A stretch of 64,000 bases of DNA from Solibacter sp039934035 (GTDB taxonomy: Bacteria > Acidobacteriota > Terriglobia > Bryobacterales > Bryobacteraceae). Location: NCBI GenBank assembly GCA_039934035.1, contig JBDTMZ010000002.1:1-64000 (forward strand), read 5' to 3'. How positions within the stretch are numbered: the first letter of the stretch is position 1; each line of letters starts with the position of its first letter. A program made the position numbers and the translations under genes. Positions 19,691-29,500 of this stretch are shown here, piece after piece. The notes under the pieces are model-generated. The model ran no database searches and had not been told where the DNA came from. It saw nothing but the letters and a program-made list of their open reading frames with translations.

Positions 19691-22600
19691 TCAATGAAAA
19701 TCGTGCGACTCCGGCCCCGCGCCCGCTCGGAGCGCCGCCACCCGCCCCGCCTTCACGCTGATCACTCCATCCAGATTCTGCAGCACCCCGTCGATCATCA
19801 GGAACGGCTCCGTTAACAGCTCGAACTTATACCGGTCGAAGGTCGCCGGAGTGACGATGGCATTCATCATCCCCGTCTCGTCTTCCATGCTCAAAAACAC
19901 GAAACCCTTCGCCGTCCCCGGGCGCTGCCGCACCACCACGCTGCCCGCGATGCGCACCACACTCCCGTTGCGCAGTCGCTCCAGATGCATGGCCGGCACC
20001 ACGCCCATGGCATTCATCTCGATCCGCCGCCATGCCATTGGATGTTTGCCCACCGTCAGCCCCGTGCCGCGATAGTCCGCCGACAGCCGCTCTTCCGTGG
20101 TCATCGGCAACAGCGGCGACGCCTCGCCCGTCTCTTCCAGAGCCGCCAGCAGCGGACCTACGGGCAGCACCGCGCGCTGCGCCTGCCATAACGTATCGCG
20201 CCGGTGCTGCTTCTCCAACGAATTGAGCGCGCCGATTTCCGCCAGCCGATTCAATTCGTCTTTGCGCAATTCCCGAACACGCAGCGCCAGGTCGTCCACG
20301 CTGGTGAATGCCCGTCCGGCGCGCGCCTTGAGCAGCGCCTGCCCCGCCTCTTCCCGCAGTCCGCGCGCATAGCGCAATCCCAGTCGCAGCGTGGAACCCG
20401 CTTCACCCTTGCCCACCGTACACTTCCACTCCGAGCACGTCACATCCACCGGCAGCACGCGCAAGCCGTGCCGCTGCGCATCCTTAATCAATACCGCCGG
20501 CGCATAAAACCCCATCGGCTGATTGTTCAACAGCGCGCAGGTGAACTCCGCCAGATGATGGCATTTCAAATACGCGCTGGCATACGCAATCAACGCAAAG
20601 CTCGCAGCATGCGATTCGGGAAATCCATAAAGCGCGAACGACGTGATCGAGCGCACGATGTCCTCCTGCGCCTGCCCGGTGATGTCATTGCGGTCCATGC
20701 CCGCGCGCAATTTCAATTCGATATCCTTCATGCGCTTCTCGGAGCGCTTGAAGCCCATGGCGCGCCGCAGCTCTTCCGCCTCGCCGCCCGTGAACCCAGC
20801 CGCGATCATCGCCATGCGCAGCAACTGCTCCTGAAACAGCGGCACGCCCAGCGTGCGCCGCAGCACCGGCTCGAGCGAGGGATGCAGGCAGTCCGGCCGC
20901 TCGCGCCCCTGCCGCCGGTTCAAATAGGGATGCACCATCTTGCCGACAATCGGTCCCGGACGAATCAGCGCCACCTGCACCACCACATCGTAAAAGCGCA
21001 CCGGCTTCATGCGCGGCAGGCAGGACATCTGCGCGCGGCTCTCCACCTGGAACATGCCGACGGTGTCCGCCTTTTGCAGCGCCGCGAACACTGTCGGATC
21101 GTCCGGCGGCAATTGCGCCAGATCCACCTCCGGGCACATCTCCAGGCAGTCTTCGAGCACCGCCATCATGCCAAGCCCCAGCAGATCCACCTTGATGATT
21201 CCCAGGTCGGCGCAGTCTTCCTTGTCCCACTGCACCACGACACGGCCGGGCATGGTGGCCGGTTCCAGCGGCACCACCGAATCCAGCGTGCCCTGGCACA
21301 CCACCATCCCGCCGGAGTGCTGGCCTAAATGCCGCGGCAGATCCTGCGCCATGCGGTACAACTCGAAAAACTTGCGCACCCTGGGATGATGCATATCGAA
21401 GCCCGCGTCGCGGAATTGCCGCTCCGTGGTCTCCGCCGGATCTTTCCACTCCCAGGCGCGCACCAGGGTGCTCAGCTTTTCGAGCGACGTCACTTCGAAC
21501 CCCAGCGCCTTACCCACCTCGCGCGCCGCCGACCGGCCGCGATAAGTGATCACGTTCGCCGTCATGGCCGCGCCCAGTTGGCCGAAGCGCTGGTAGACGT
21601 ATTGAATCGCCTGCTCGCGCTTATCGCCGCTCGGCAAATCGATATCGATGTCGGGCCACTCCCCGCGCTCTTCGCTCAGGAAGCGCTCGAACAGCAGATC
21701 CATGCCTACCGGATCCACCGCCGTGATCCCGAGCGAGTAGCACACGGCGCTATTGGCCGCGCTGCCGCGACCCTGCGCCAGAATGTTGTGCTCTTTGCAG
21801 AAGCGCACGATGTCCCACACGATCAGGAAGTAGCCCGGCAGCTTCAGCTTTTCGATCATGGCCAGTTCGCGCTCGATCTGTTTGCGAGCCCGCTCGTAGT
21901 AAGGGCGGTAGCGCTGCCGCGCGCCTTCGTCCGCCAGTTTGCGCAGCAGGCTTATCTGCGTCTCACCCTCCGGCACGGGGTAGCGCGGGAATTCGTACCC
22001 CAGATCGGCCAGCGTGAAATCCAGGCGCGATGCGATCTCGCGCGTATTGGCGATGGCCTCCGGCAGGTCGGCGAACAGGCGCGCCATTTCTTCGGCGCCC
22101 TTCACATGACGCTCATTGTTGCGCTCCAGGAGACGGCCCGCCGTGGCCAGCGTGACTTTATTGCGAATGCAGGTGAAGACGTCGAGCAGTTCGCGCTGCC
22201 GCGGCACAGCGTAGGCAGGATGATTGGTGGCGACAATCGGAATCTTCAAACCGCGAGCTTGTTCAATGGTGGCCTGATTGTGTGCTTCCTCCTCGCGAAG
22301 ATGATGTCGCTGCACTTCGGCGCACAGTCCGTGCCTGCCGTAGATGGAGAGCAGGCGCTCGTCGGGCTGCGCCGTCAGGCAGATCAGCCCGCGGGAAAAC
22401 TCTTCCAGTTCGTCGAGCGTCGCCGCGCCTTCCCCTTTGGGCGCGCGCAGTTTCATGCGCGTCACCAGGCGGCAGAGATTGCGATAGCCTTCCCGCGACG
22501 CGGCCAGCAAAGGGTAGGTGCGCCCGTTGGTGCAAGTGATCTCGCTGCCGATATGCGCGCGTAGGCCCGCCTTTTGCGCCGCCAGATGAAAGCGAGGCGA

Positions 22601-22747
22601 GCCATACACGCCATTGCGATCGAGCAGCGCCATGGCGGGCATGGCCAGTTGGGCGCACGCGCCCGCCAGCTCTTCCGGCACACAAGCTCCCTCCAGAAAG
22701 CTGAATGCCGACCGTCCATGAAGTTCCACGTAATCGCCGCAATGCAT
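19691..22747 (-). CDS. dnaE2: error-prone DNA polymerase III alpha subunit DnaE2
   Basis: The 1018-residue C-family polymerase starts with an N-terminal PHP domain (YVELHGRSAFSFLEGACVPE). It then has the polymerase palm, with GQGRGSAANSAVCYSLGITA and the catalytic aspartates in WPDIDIDLPSGDK (about residue 365-377), followed by LGQHSGGMVVCQGTLDSVVP and a C-terminal OB region (VRIAGSVVVRQRPGTAKGFV). Length matches DnaE2 (about 1030-1080) rather than replicative DnaE1. DnaE2 is the translesion polymerase of the SOS mutasome with ImuA and ImuB. Both lie upstream on the same strand, separated only by a 248-base repeat element. Confidence 0.96.
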   Translation of the reverse strand: MHCGDYVELHGRSAFSFLEGACVPEELAGACAQLAMPAMALLDRNGVYGSPRFHLAAQKAGLRAHIGSEITCTNGRTYPLLAASREGYRNLCRLVTRMKLRAPKGEGAATLDELEEFSRGLICLTAQPDERLLSIYGRHGLCAEVQRHHLREEEAHNQATIEQARGLKIPIVATNHPAYAVPRQRELLDVFTCIRNKVTLATAGRLLERNNERHVKGAEEMARLFADLPEAIANTREIASRLDFTLADLGYEFPRYPVPEGETQISLLRKLADEGARQRYRPYYERARKQIERELAMIEKLKLPGYFLIVWDIVRFCKEHNILAQGRGSAANSAVCYSLGITAVDPVGMDLLFERFLSEERGEWPDIDIDLPSGDKREQAIQYVYQRFGQLGAAMTANVITYRGRSAAREVGKALGFEVTSLEKLSTLVRAWEWKDPAETTERQFRDAGFDMHHPRVRKFFELYRMAQDLPRHLGQHSGGMVVCQGTLDSVVPLEPATMPGRVVVQWDKEDCADLGIIKVDLLGLGMMAVLEDCLEMCPEVDLAQLPPDDPTVFAALQKADTVGMFQVESRAQMSCLPRMKPVRFYDVVVQVALIRPGPIVGKMVHPYLNRRQGRERPDCLHPSLEPVLRRTLGVPLFQEQLLRMAMIAAGFTGGEAEELRRAMGFKRSEKRMKDIELKLRAGMDRNDITGQAQEDIVRSITSFALYGFPESHAASFALIAYASAYLKCHHLAEFTCALLNNQPMGFYAPAVLIKDAQRHGLRVLPVDVTCSEWKCTVGKGEAGSTLRLGLRYARGLREEAGQALLKARAGRAFTSVDDLALRVRELRKDELNRLAEIGALNSLEKQHRRDTLWQAQRAVLPVGPLLAALEETGEASPLLPMTTEERLSADYRGTGLTVGKHPMAWRRIEMNAMGVVPAMHLERLRNGSVVRIAGSVVVRQRPGTAKGFVFLSMEDETGMMNAIVTPATFDRYKFELLTEPFLMIDGVLQNLDGVISVKAGRVAALRAGAGPESHDFH

Positions 22748-22768
22748 AACTTACTCAAGAAATCTTAT

Positions 22769-22949
22769 GGCGTTCATCGGCGTTTATCGGCGGCCCATGA
22801 TTGTCTTTGTAAGTCCGAAGAAACTTATGAGCCACGGATTCACACGGATGCACACAGATAAAACGTAGGGCGTTATCCGTGTCAATCCGTGTCCATCCGT
22901 GGCTTACTCTCCTAAGAAAATGGGCCGCCGATGAACGCCGATGTACGCC
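22769..22949. repeat. nested inverted repeats of two decamer families inside the mutasome cassette
   Basis: Outer arms 22769-22798 and 22920-22949 are reverse complements at 28 of 30 bases and consist of GCCGATGAAC-type decamers. Inner arms 22830-22862 and 22873-22904 match at about 27 of 32 bases and consist of a different decamer, ACGGATnCAC. The whole could form one long stem with an internal loop, or a cruciform. It occupies most of the gap between imuB and dnaE2. Confidence 0.92.
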
Positions 22950-22995
22950 GATGAACACAATTCAAATCCGACCTGTGTATATCCGTGGCCCGCGC

Positions 22996-24252
22996 TCAGT
23001 CATAACTCCCTTCCACGAACCACCCCGCCGCTTCGCAATACACCCGGTACAACGCTCCGTCCGATAACGCCAAATCCCACTCGTCGCGCTGCCAGGGATC
23101 CGCTGTCCACCACTCCCCGCACGTCCGCCACGGACCCGCCAAGTCGACCACCTTCCCGCGTACTCCATCGGCCATCACAAAGCTCGGCCTTCCCTCCGTC
23201 ACCGTCACGCGCGCTGCCCGCGGAGGACGATAAACGCGCAGCGCCATCGAAGGCGCCGCCACCGTTTTCACCCGCTGCCCCGTCATCGCGCCCGCGCCCT
23301 TGCGCATGCGAAACGCGTCCGGACGGTGGGTATCCAGCAGCTCCGGAGTGCCCACGCGACCCTCGCCCACCAGCGCTTCGACGCGCGCCAGGGTCAATTC
23401 GAGTTTCACCGGCTCCGGCGTCACCGGCACGAATAATCCCGTCTGTGCCGCCTGCGGTTTGACCGGATTCACCCCCAGCCACAAATGCACCACCGGAGCC
23501 GCGGGCGGATGCGCCTCCAGATCCAGTTGCAGCAATTTCAAAAACGCTTTCGTGTCCAGCGACGGCACCGGCAAACGCAGCGTACGCTCGTGCGTGCCCG
23601 CCGGCTCCAGCTTCAAGCGCAGCCGCAACTCGTCCGTGGCCAGCCCGCGCGTGGCCAGCCGCGTGGCCAAGCCATTGATCAGACGCGCCAATAAAAACGC
23701 CAGAGGCTCCAGCAACTCCACCGGATAATCCAACTCGAGTGCGTCTTCGAAATGCACCGCCTCGCAGAGCGCCAGCAGTTTGCGATCGCCTTCGCCGCGC
23801 GCCAGTTCGCGCAGCCGCAGTCCCTCCGTTCCCAACCGCTCCGCGATTCCCAAGGGCGGCAGCGATCCCATCTCGTGAAACCGCCGGATCCCCCACCGCT
23901 CCAGAGTCTCCAGCATTCCGGGCGAAGGCGCGAGCACCGCCAGAGGCAGCGGCCCCAGAAACTTGCCCTCGTCGCCGTGCGGAATCAGGTTCACGCCCGT
24001 AAAGCCGCGCGCCGCACAGATTGCCGCGTCCGCATTCGCCGCCAGCGCCAGATTTGCCTTCACCCCGACCTCGCGCAATCGCCGCGCAATCGCCGCCGCT
24101 ACGTCCTGCGGCAGTCCGAACAGACGCTCCAGCCCCGACACGTCGAAGGTCACCGTCTCCGCCCCGTGGAACATGCCGGTGCGCTCCACCGTAGGCGAAA
24201 ATTCGAATGCCAGCGCCGTCAGATTGCCCGGGCCGTGAAGACAGGCGAACAC
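22996..24252 (-). CDS. imuB: ImuB-like inactive Y-family polymerase, short form
   Basis: About 418 residues from a GTG start at 24252, which follows GAGGAGG by five bases. The N-terminus reads VFACLHGPGNLTALAFEFSP, then VTFDVSGLERLFGLPQDVAA, the Y-family palm, then ANADAAICAARGF and helix-hairpin-helix-like parts (RWGIRRFHEMGSLPPLGIAE). Its little-finger part has LEPLAFLLARLINGLATRLA. The first 60-80 residues of canonical ImuB, including the usual first palm strand, are missing, which from memory is usual in Acidobacteriota. ImuB is a catalytically inactive adaptor linking DnaE2, ImuA and the sliding clamp. The start overlaps imuA by 34 bases. A longer in-frame extension exists but would only read imuA out of frame. 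Confidence 0.88.
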   Translation of the reverse strand: MFACLHGPGNLTALAFEFSPTVERTGMFHGAETVTFDVSGLERLFGLPQDVAAAIARRLREVGVKANLALAANADAAICAARGFTGVNLIPHGDEGKFLGPLPLAVLAPSPGMLETLERWGIRRFHEMGSLPPLGIAERLGTEGLRLRELARGEGDRKLLALCEAVHFEDALELDYPVELLEPLAFLLARLINGLATRLATRGLATDELRLRLKLEPAGTHERTLRLPVPSLDTKAFLKLLQLDLEAHPPAAPVVHLWLGVNPVKPQAAQTGLFVPVTPEPVKLELTLARVEALVGEGRVGTPELLDTHRPDAFRMRKGAGAMTGQRVKTVAAPSMALRVYRPPRAARVTVTEGRPSFVMADGVRGKVVDLAGPWRTCGEWWTADPWQRDEWDLALSDGALYRVYCEAAGWFVEGSYD

Positions 24253-24893
24253 TGCTTCCTCCTCTGTGTGGCTTGCGCCCGCACCTCCATGGCCCGCAGC
24301 AGGCGCGACACCTGGCGCGCGCCGCTCCACCTCGCCGCCTGCCGCGCGCACTCCAGCACCATGCCTGCGCAGGTGCCCGCATTGGCCTGCCGCGATACCG
24401 CGAGCAGGACCGTCGGCGTATGCTCCACCGCGCGCCGCAGGCGGAACCACGAGGCCAGCGAAATGCGTCGAGCCGTGCGCACCGGCGTGTCCCCCATCTC
24501 CATCACCACCAGTCCAAAGCCTCCCCCCTGAATCAACAGATCCGCCGCCTTTAACGCCTGCTCCGCGCTGTGCCCGCAGCGCACCCACAGGACCCGGTCC
24601 AATTGGACCCCGGCACGCGCCGCCGAATGCGGGGAAAACGTATCTTCCGCGTCGATCACTGCACAAGCTTCTTCCCTCGCCGTAGCCGCAGCCAGCACCG
24701 CAAACAGCAGACTCGTCCGCCCCGACGAGGCCGGACCCACGATTTCCGTCAGCCCCCCGCGCGCCAGCCCTCCGATTGCCGCATCGAGCTCCGTTACGCC
24801 AGTCGGCGCACGCTCCGGTTCCGGCCGCGCCTGCCATCCCAGCGGCCCGCCGAGCATCGATTCGAACTGCCTGATCAGCACCGCCGCGCCCAT
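24219..24893 (-). CDS. imuA: ImuA-like RecA-fold protein
   Basis: About 224 residues from ATG 24893, which opens MGAAVLIRQFESMLGG; an upstream ATG at 24965 adds 24 basic residues without family character. The RecA-like core has GVTELDAAIGGLARGGLTEI, a Walker A-like loop GPASSGRTSLLF, and a Walker B-like strand in FGLVVMEMGDTPVR. ImuA proteins inhibit or assist RecA and dock on ImuB. It is the first gene of imuA-imuB-dnaE2. No convincing LexA box was found upstream, although SOS control would be expected. Confidence 0.88.
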   Translation of the reverse strand: MGAAVLIRQFESMLGGPLGWQARPEPERAPTGVTELDAAIGGLARGGLTEIVGPASSGRTSLLFAVLAAATAREEACAVIDAEDTFSPHSAARAGVQLDRVLWVRCGHSAEQALKAADLLIQGGGFGLVVMEMGDTPVRTARRISLASWFRLRRAVEHTPTVLLAVSRQANAGTCAGMVLECARQAARWSGARQVSRLLRAMEVRAQATQRRKQCSPVFTARAI

Positions 24894-24982
24894 AAATTCC
24901 CGTCCGCTATTTCGCCTTTTATTCGCCCGTACTCTACTTTTACAGGAGGCGGGCGGTGAAGTCAAGGATTCATGCAGGAGGG

Positions 24983-25022
24983 AAAAGAAAAGGCCCGCTG
25001 GGTGGAATATAGCCAGCGGGCC
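24983..25022 (-). terminator. Rho-independent terminator between the 45-residue gene and imuA
   Basis: Minus-strand stem GGCCCGCTGG/CCAGCGGGCC (25022-25013 with 25001-24992), ten perfect pairs, loop of eleven, followed by TTTTTCTTTT. It would end transcription from 25241 and insulate imuA. Confidence 0.85.
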
Positions 25023-25103
25023 ACGTGCTAGTTGAGGTGTTTATGCGCTGAGCGTTTTAGGGTTGAAGTACGTGCCGTGCGTATGCACTACAAATCGCCC
25101 GGT

Positions 25104-25241
25104 CTATAGATCGCGGCCGTCGGGACGCCTCGGCGCGGCCTCCGTCAATTTCTTCCGCATTGCCTGACTGCGCTCCCGCCGCGCGAGTCTGGCCTTTCGA
25201 ATCCGGTGAAACCGCGCTTTGTCGCCATTGATTGCTGACAT
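25104..25241 (-). CDS. 45-residue very basic protein, unrecognised
   Basis: The frame reads MSAINGDKARFHRIRKARLA, then RRERSQAMRKKLTEAAPRRP and DGRDL. About a third of the residues are Arg or Lys. I have a weak memory of similar short proteins (start M..INGDK.RFHR.RK..IARR) being widespread in Acidobacteriota and related phyla, but no function comes with it. A good terminator follows 80 bases downstream, which supports real transcription. No strong ribosome-binding site is visible. A nucleic-acid-binding role is only suggested by charge. Confidence 0.55.
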   Translation of the reverse strand: MSAINGDKARFHRIRKARLARRERSQAMRKKLTEAAPRRPDGRDL

Positions 25242-25326
25242 GATGCCCAACAGTAGCAGGTTCCTCCGGATGCCGTGGCATTATTATCCCCCCGTGCCGC
25301 GGCCAGCCGAAGAGTCGAAATACCGC

Positions 25327-25380
25327 TTGACGATCGCTATCATGTGCTGTATACATTACATTAGGTAATGAATAATTACC
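25327..25380 (+). promoter_or_regulatory. promoter and operator for the membrane protein/HTH pair
   Basis: TTGACG (25327-25332) and TATACA (25350-25355) lie 17 bases apart. Just downstream is GGTAAT-GAATA-ATTACC (25364-25380), a perfect six-base dyad placed where a repressor would block transcription. The HTH protein encoded second in the unit is the obvious candidate to bind it. Confidence 0.65.
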
Positions 25381-25396
25381 ATAAAGGTAAATGTAC

Positions 25397-25801
25397 ATGA
25401 CAGATTCGGAGAAGTGGGCCAGGTGGACCCTCGGCGTGATCGCGTTGACGATTCTCGCCTGGGCCGCCTTCGTGGCCTTCCTCGGAAATGGCCCCGCCGC
25501 CAGTTCCGTTTTCGCCCTGCTTGCCCTCGCCGCAATCCCCGCCGCCAAACGCCGCGCGCACCACCGCTGCTTGGATGAGCGCGAATCCGAGATCTCGCAC
25601 AAAGCGCTGCTGGCCGGCATGCGCGCTCTGTGGGGTGCCTTCATCGGCCTGGTGCTGGCCACTGGATTCCTCAAAGGGTGGGATGCCAATCTTACCGTTC
25701 CGGTATGGCTGCTGACCTCTGCCATCTGGTGGGCGGCCATGCTCATACTAGCGGTGGAATCCATAGCGACCCTGCTGCTTTACCGGGGCACGCATGCCTG
25801 A
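25397..25801 (+). CDS. four-helix membrane protein paired with an HTH regulator
   Basis: The 134-residue protein begins MTDSEKWARWTLGVIALTIL (an ATG two codons earlier is possible). It has about four hydrophobic helices, two near the N-terminus (to residue 48) and two after residue 75 (ALWGAFIGLVLATGFLKGW; VWLLTSAIWWAAMLILAVES). The short loop between pairs is charged (AKRRAHHRCLDERESEISHK). This arrangement beside a small XRE regulator is common, for example DUF2178/YdbT-like pairs, but I cannot name the family. It overlaps the regulator gene by eight bases. Confidence 0.7.
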   Translation: MTDSEKWARWTLGVIALTILAWAAFVAFLGNGPAASSVFALLALAAIPAAKRRAHHRCLDERESEISHKALLAGMRALWGAFIGLVLATGFLKGWDANLTVPVWLLTSAIWWAAMLILAVESIATLLLYRGTHA

Positions 25802-26045
25802 AGCGCCCGGACCGCCGCCGGCAATCCGCAACCAAATTCGCAGCCTGCGCTTTCACCACGACGAAATGACGCAGGACGAACTCGCCAAACGCGCGGGCGT
25901 CACCCGCCACACCATCATGGCGCTGGAGGCAGGGAAGTACTTTCCATCGCTCCTGCTGGCCTTCCGCATCGCGAGCGCCTTCCACACGACGGTGGACCAG
26001 GTCTTCGAATACACCGAAATCAGCGCCCCAATTTCCTCATCGTGA
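25794..26045 (+). CDS. small XRE-family HTH regulator
   Basis: The 83-residue protein has a Cro/C1-type HTH: RNQIRSLRFHHDEMTQDELA, then KRAGVTRHTIMALEAGKYFP and SLLLAFRIASAFHTTVDQVF. This matches the short YozG-like regulators that accompany small membrane proteins. It is translationally coupled to the preceding gene and should autoregulate the pair at the dyad 25364-25380. Its last 26 bases overlap the convergent gene below. Confidence 0.85.
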   Translation: MPEAPGPPPAIRNQIRSLRFHHDEMTQDELAKRAGVTRHTIMALEAGKYFPSLLLAFRIASAFHTTVDQVFEYTEISAPISSS

Positions 26046-26331
26046 CCTTGCCGTCCCGAATGAGAAATACCGGATTCCCAGGGAAACTCGTGCAGGGAAT
26101 CAGCACCATTCCCAGGGGGAATTCTTCGGGAGACATTAGGATTAGGTCAACCGGCCACGGCATCCGCCGGACTTCCCCCTGACGAGGCGGCGCGGAAGGC
26201 TCCTGCGGCCCAGCCTCCAAAAAGGGAGAGTGCCCGGCTTTCCCCTGGGGAGGCTTCACGACCCAAGGCCGCACAAATCCCTGTCCGAACCCGCAGCAAC
26301 TCAACGTCAACAGCACAAGAAGAGCTCGCAT
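26020..26331 (-). CDS. small secreted protein, unrecognised
   Basis: The 103-residue frame starts MRALLVLLTLSCCGFGQGFV, a credible signal peptide with cysteines that could allow lipid attachment. A Pro-rich stretch follows (KPPQGKAG, GPQEPSAPPRQG), then LILMSPEEFPLGMVLIPCTS and FLIRDGKVTMRKLG. The start is chosen for the signal peptide; the longer frame upstream reads through an inverted repeat. The 3' end overlaps the convergent HTH gene by 26 bases. No family recognised; moderate confidence that it is a real gene. Confidence 0.5.
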   Translation of the reverse strand: MRALLVLLTLSCCGFGQGFVRPWVVKPPQGKAGHSPFLEAGPQEPSAPPRQGEVRRMPWPVDLILMSPEEFPLGMVLIPCTSFPGNPVFLIRDGKVTMRKLGR

Positions 26332-26401
26332 GCTTCCTGTATGCCGCCACCGCCACTTTCCTTTCACGCGAGGAAAAACGTGTTCCGGAGCCGGAGGCGA
26401 G

Positions 26402-26431
26402 GCTGACAGCTGACCGCTGAACGCTGTCAGC
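26402..26431. repeat. inverted repeat GCTGACAGC...GCTGTCAGC
   Basis: Nine-base arms (26402-26410, 26423-26431) are exact reverse complements around TGACCGCTGAAC, which itself repeats the GCTGA word. It resembles the CAGT/CTGA-type repeats at 19525-19683. Confidence 0.75.
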
Positions 26432-26571
26432 TGAATCGCGAACATTTGTGTAAATTCTCACGGTCCTGCCTGTAAACTCGCGACCCCTCTTCTCTCCCTC
26501 AGAGTCCTATATGTCAGTCGGGTGTACCTTTAGTAAAAGTCTTGACCACGTTGTCTGAGAGGGAGTCTCGA

Positions 26572-29500
26572 ATGCCTAAAACGCTTGGTCTCAAGTCTGT
26601 AGTGTGTCTGCTCCTTTCCGCGCTGCCCTTGGCCGCGCAAAATGCTTCACTCACCGGCACGGTCAAAGATCAGCAGGGCGGAGTCATCGCGAATGCCGCG
26701 ATTACCCTGACTGCCGTCGATACCGGTGTCACCCAGGCCACCAAAAGCGACGATACCGGCAATTTTGAATTTCCGACCGTCCGCGCGGCGGCCTATCAGG
26801 TGAAGGCCGAACAGAAAGGCTTTCAGACTTACAGCCAGACCGGACTCACGCTCGCGGTGAGCGAGCGCCGCGGGCTCGATATCGTGATGCAGGTGGGCGA
26901 CACCAACTCGGTGGTGACGGTGGAAGCGACGAGCAGCACGGTTTCCACGGAAAGCTCCACGCTCGGCTCTGTGGTCGAAAACAGGAAGATCATGGAGATT
27001 CCGCTCAATGGGCGTTTCTTCCTCGATCTGGCGCTGCTGCAAACGGGCACGGTCGTCCCTTCCACCAATAACCGTACCTTCCTCGCCGCGCCCAGCGGCA
27101 TCGGCATCTCCGGCATCAATGCCTCGGGAACCCGCGAAGACTCCACTAACTACCTGGTGGACGGCCAGAATCTCAGCGACATGGTGCAGAACCAGATCAC
27201 CTTCCAGCCCAACATCGATTCGATTCAGGAATTCAAAGTTCAAACCAACGCGTTCTCCGCCGAATATGGGCGGAATGCCGGCATCGTGATCAACGCCGCT
27301 TCCAAATCCGGCACCAACGGCCTGCACGGCACTGCCTATGAATTCGTGCGTAACGATCACTTCGACGCCAAGAATTATTTCGATCCGACCGGCAAGATTC
27401 CGCCCTTCAAGCGCAATATTTTCGGCTACAGCGTGGGCGGCCCGATCATCAAGAACAAGACTTTCTTCTTCCATAGCTACGAGGGGCGCCGCGGACGCGA
27501 AGTCGCCACCATCAATACGCTGGTGCCCACTCCGGCGCAGCGCGCGGGCGTCACCAATCCGGTGATTCTGAAACTGCTGGCTCTCGTTCCTGCTTCCAAC
27601 GAGGCTACCGGGACCCGCTTCGCCGGCTCAGCCGCGCGCCAGCGCACTCTCAATCAGGAAACCGGACGCGTCGACCACACCTTCAATGAGAAGAACTTCC
27701 TGTTCGGCAGCTTCATCATCAACCGCGATGAGCGCACCGAACCTACGCTGCAGGCGAACAATCTCCCTGGCTTCGGCGACGCCCGCCCCGCCAAACGCTA
27801 CCTCATCTCACTGGGGTATATCCACGTCTTCTCGCCGTCCCTGACCAACGATTTCCACGCGGGGCTCAACCGCGTCCGCATCGATTTCGTGCATGCCTTC
27901 AACGGCAACCCCGCCGATTACGGGATGACCTCGCCATCCAGCGTCATGCCGCAGGTCGAAGTCGGCGGCGCCGGCACAGGGACCCCGTGGTTTGGCGGCA
28001 TCAGCGGTTTCCCGCAAGGCCGCGGCGACACCACGTTCCAGTATTCGGACACGCTTTCCTGGACGCGGGGACGCCATTCGATCAAGTTCGGCGCCGATTT
28101 CCGCCGCTTCCGCAATAACAATTTCAATGGGGGCACCGGCGGCGTCATTCTCTTCTCTTCGCTGGCCACGTTCCTGGCGGGAACCCCCTCGCAAACCGTC
28201 GAAACCGCTCTCCCGGTGACACCCGCCATTCGAGTCAGCGCTCTCGGCGCCTTCGTGCAGGACGATGTCAAACTCACCGCCCGCCTCACCCTCAACCTCG
28301 GACTGCGCTGGGAATATAACGGCGTGCCCAGTGAGACCCACAACCGCCTGGGCGTCTTCGATTTCACCAACCTCGCCCTAGTCCGCGTGGGCACCAATGG
28401 GATCGACGCTCCCTATCACCAGCAGTTCACCAATTTCGGACCGCGCGTCGGCTTCGCCTGGGACCCCTTCGGCAAGCACAAGACCGTCATTCGCAGCGGC
28501 GCCGGCTTCTATTACGACCAGCCGGTGACCAACATCGTGACGCCCTTGGGCAACAACCCGCCCTTCTCGCAATCCGTCAACATCACGCAGAATATCAACC
28601 TGTCCGCGCCCTTCAACTCGCCTCCCGGCGTGGGCGCTTCGCTGCAAATGGTCGATCCCAATTTCAAGAGCGGGCGCGTCTTCTCCTACAACTTCAACAT
28701 CCAGCAGGAAGTCGCGGGAATCGTGATACAGGCCGCCTATGTCGGCAGCCAGGGCCGCCATCTCCGCCTGACCGGCGATTACAACCAGGGCATCGGGGGC
28801 AAACGCCGCATTCAGAGCATCACTTCGCTCAACGCGGCCGGCCAGCCGGTGGCCTCAAACGGAGGCGCCATGACCATACAGGAATCGGTCTCCAACTCCA
28901 ACTACAACGGCTTCTGGCTCAGCGCCGAAAAACGCTTCGCCAAGGGACTGACGTTCAACGCCTCTTACACCCTCTCTAAGTCCATCGACAATAACTCCGT
29001 GGGCAGCGCCAATCCGCAGATCCAGAATTTCTACGACATCGCTTCGGAACACGCGCTCTCCGATTTCGATGCCCGCCAGCGCTTCGTGCTGAGCGGCGTT
29101 TATCAGCTCCCCTTCCGCTCGGGCAGCCACCCGGTACTCAGCCGCCTGGTCGAAGGCTGGAGCATCGCGCCCATCGTCAATCTACAGAGCGGCAACCCGT
29201 TCAGTCCCATTTATCCGGTCACCAACCCCAGCAGTCTGGAAGTTTTCGACCGGCCGAACGTGGTCGCCGGGCAATCGCTGAACGTGCCCAATCCGTCTCC
29301 CTCGCTGTGGTTGAATAAAGCGGCCTTCGTGACGGCGACTCCCGGCACGTTCGGAAATGCCGGCCGCAATATTCTCAGATCGCCCGGTTTTCAGGACATC
29401 GATTTCGCGGCCTCGAAACTTACCAGGATCAAAGAACGCTTCTCCCTGCAATTCCGGGCCGAGGCGTTCAATCTCTTCAACCACCCGAATTTCGCCCAGC

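Noticed and set aside
22996..24837. 613-residue ImuB
   Set aside because: The first 195 residues read imuA in another frame and are Gly/Ala/Arg-rich noise; the GTG at 24252 has a strong ribosome-binding site and begins the family sequence.
24900..24945. LexA box upstream of imuA
   Set aside because: TACTCTACTTTTAC is only weakly symmetric and matches no consensus I can name, so it is not listed as a site.
25057..25764. 235-residue minus-strand gene
   Set aside because: It is antisense to the membrane protein gene and lacks family character; only the 45-residue frame at 25104-25241 is credible here.
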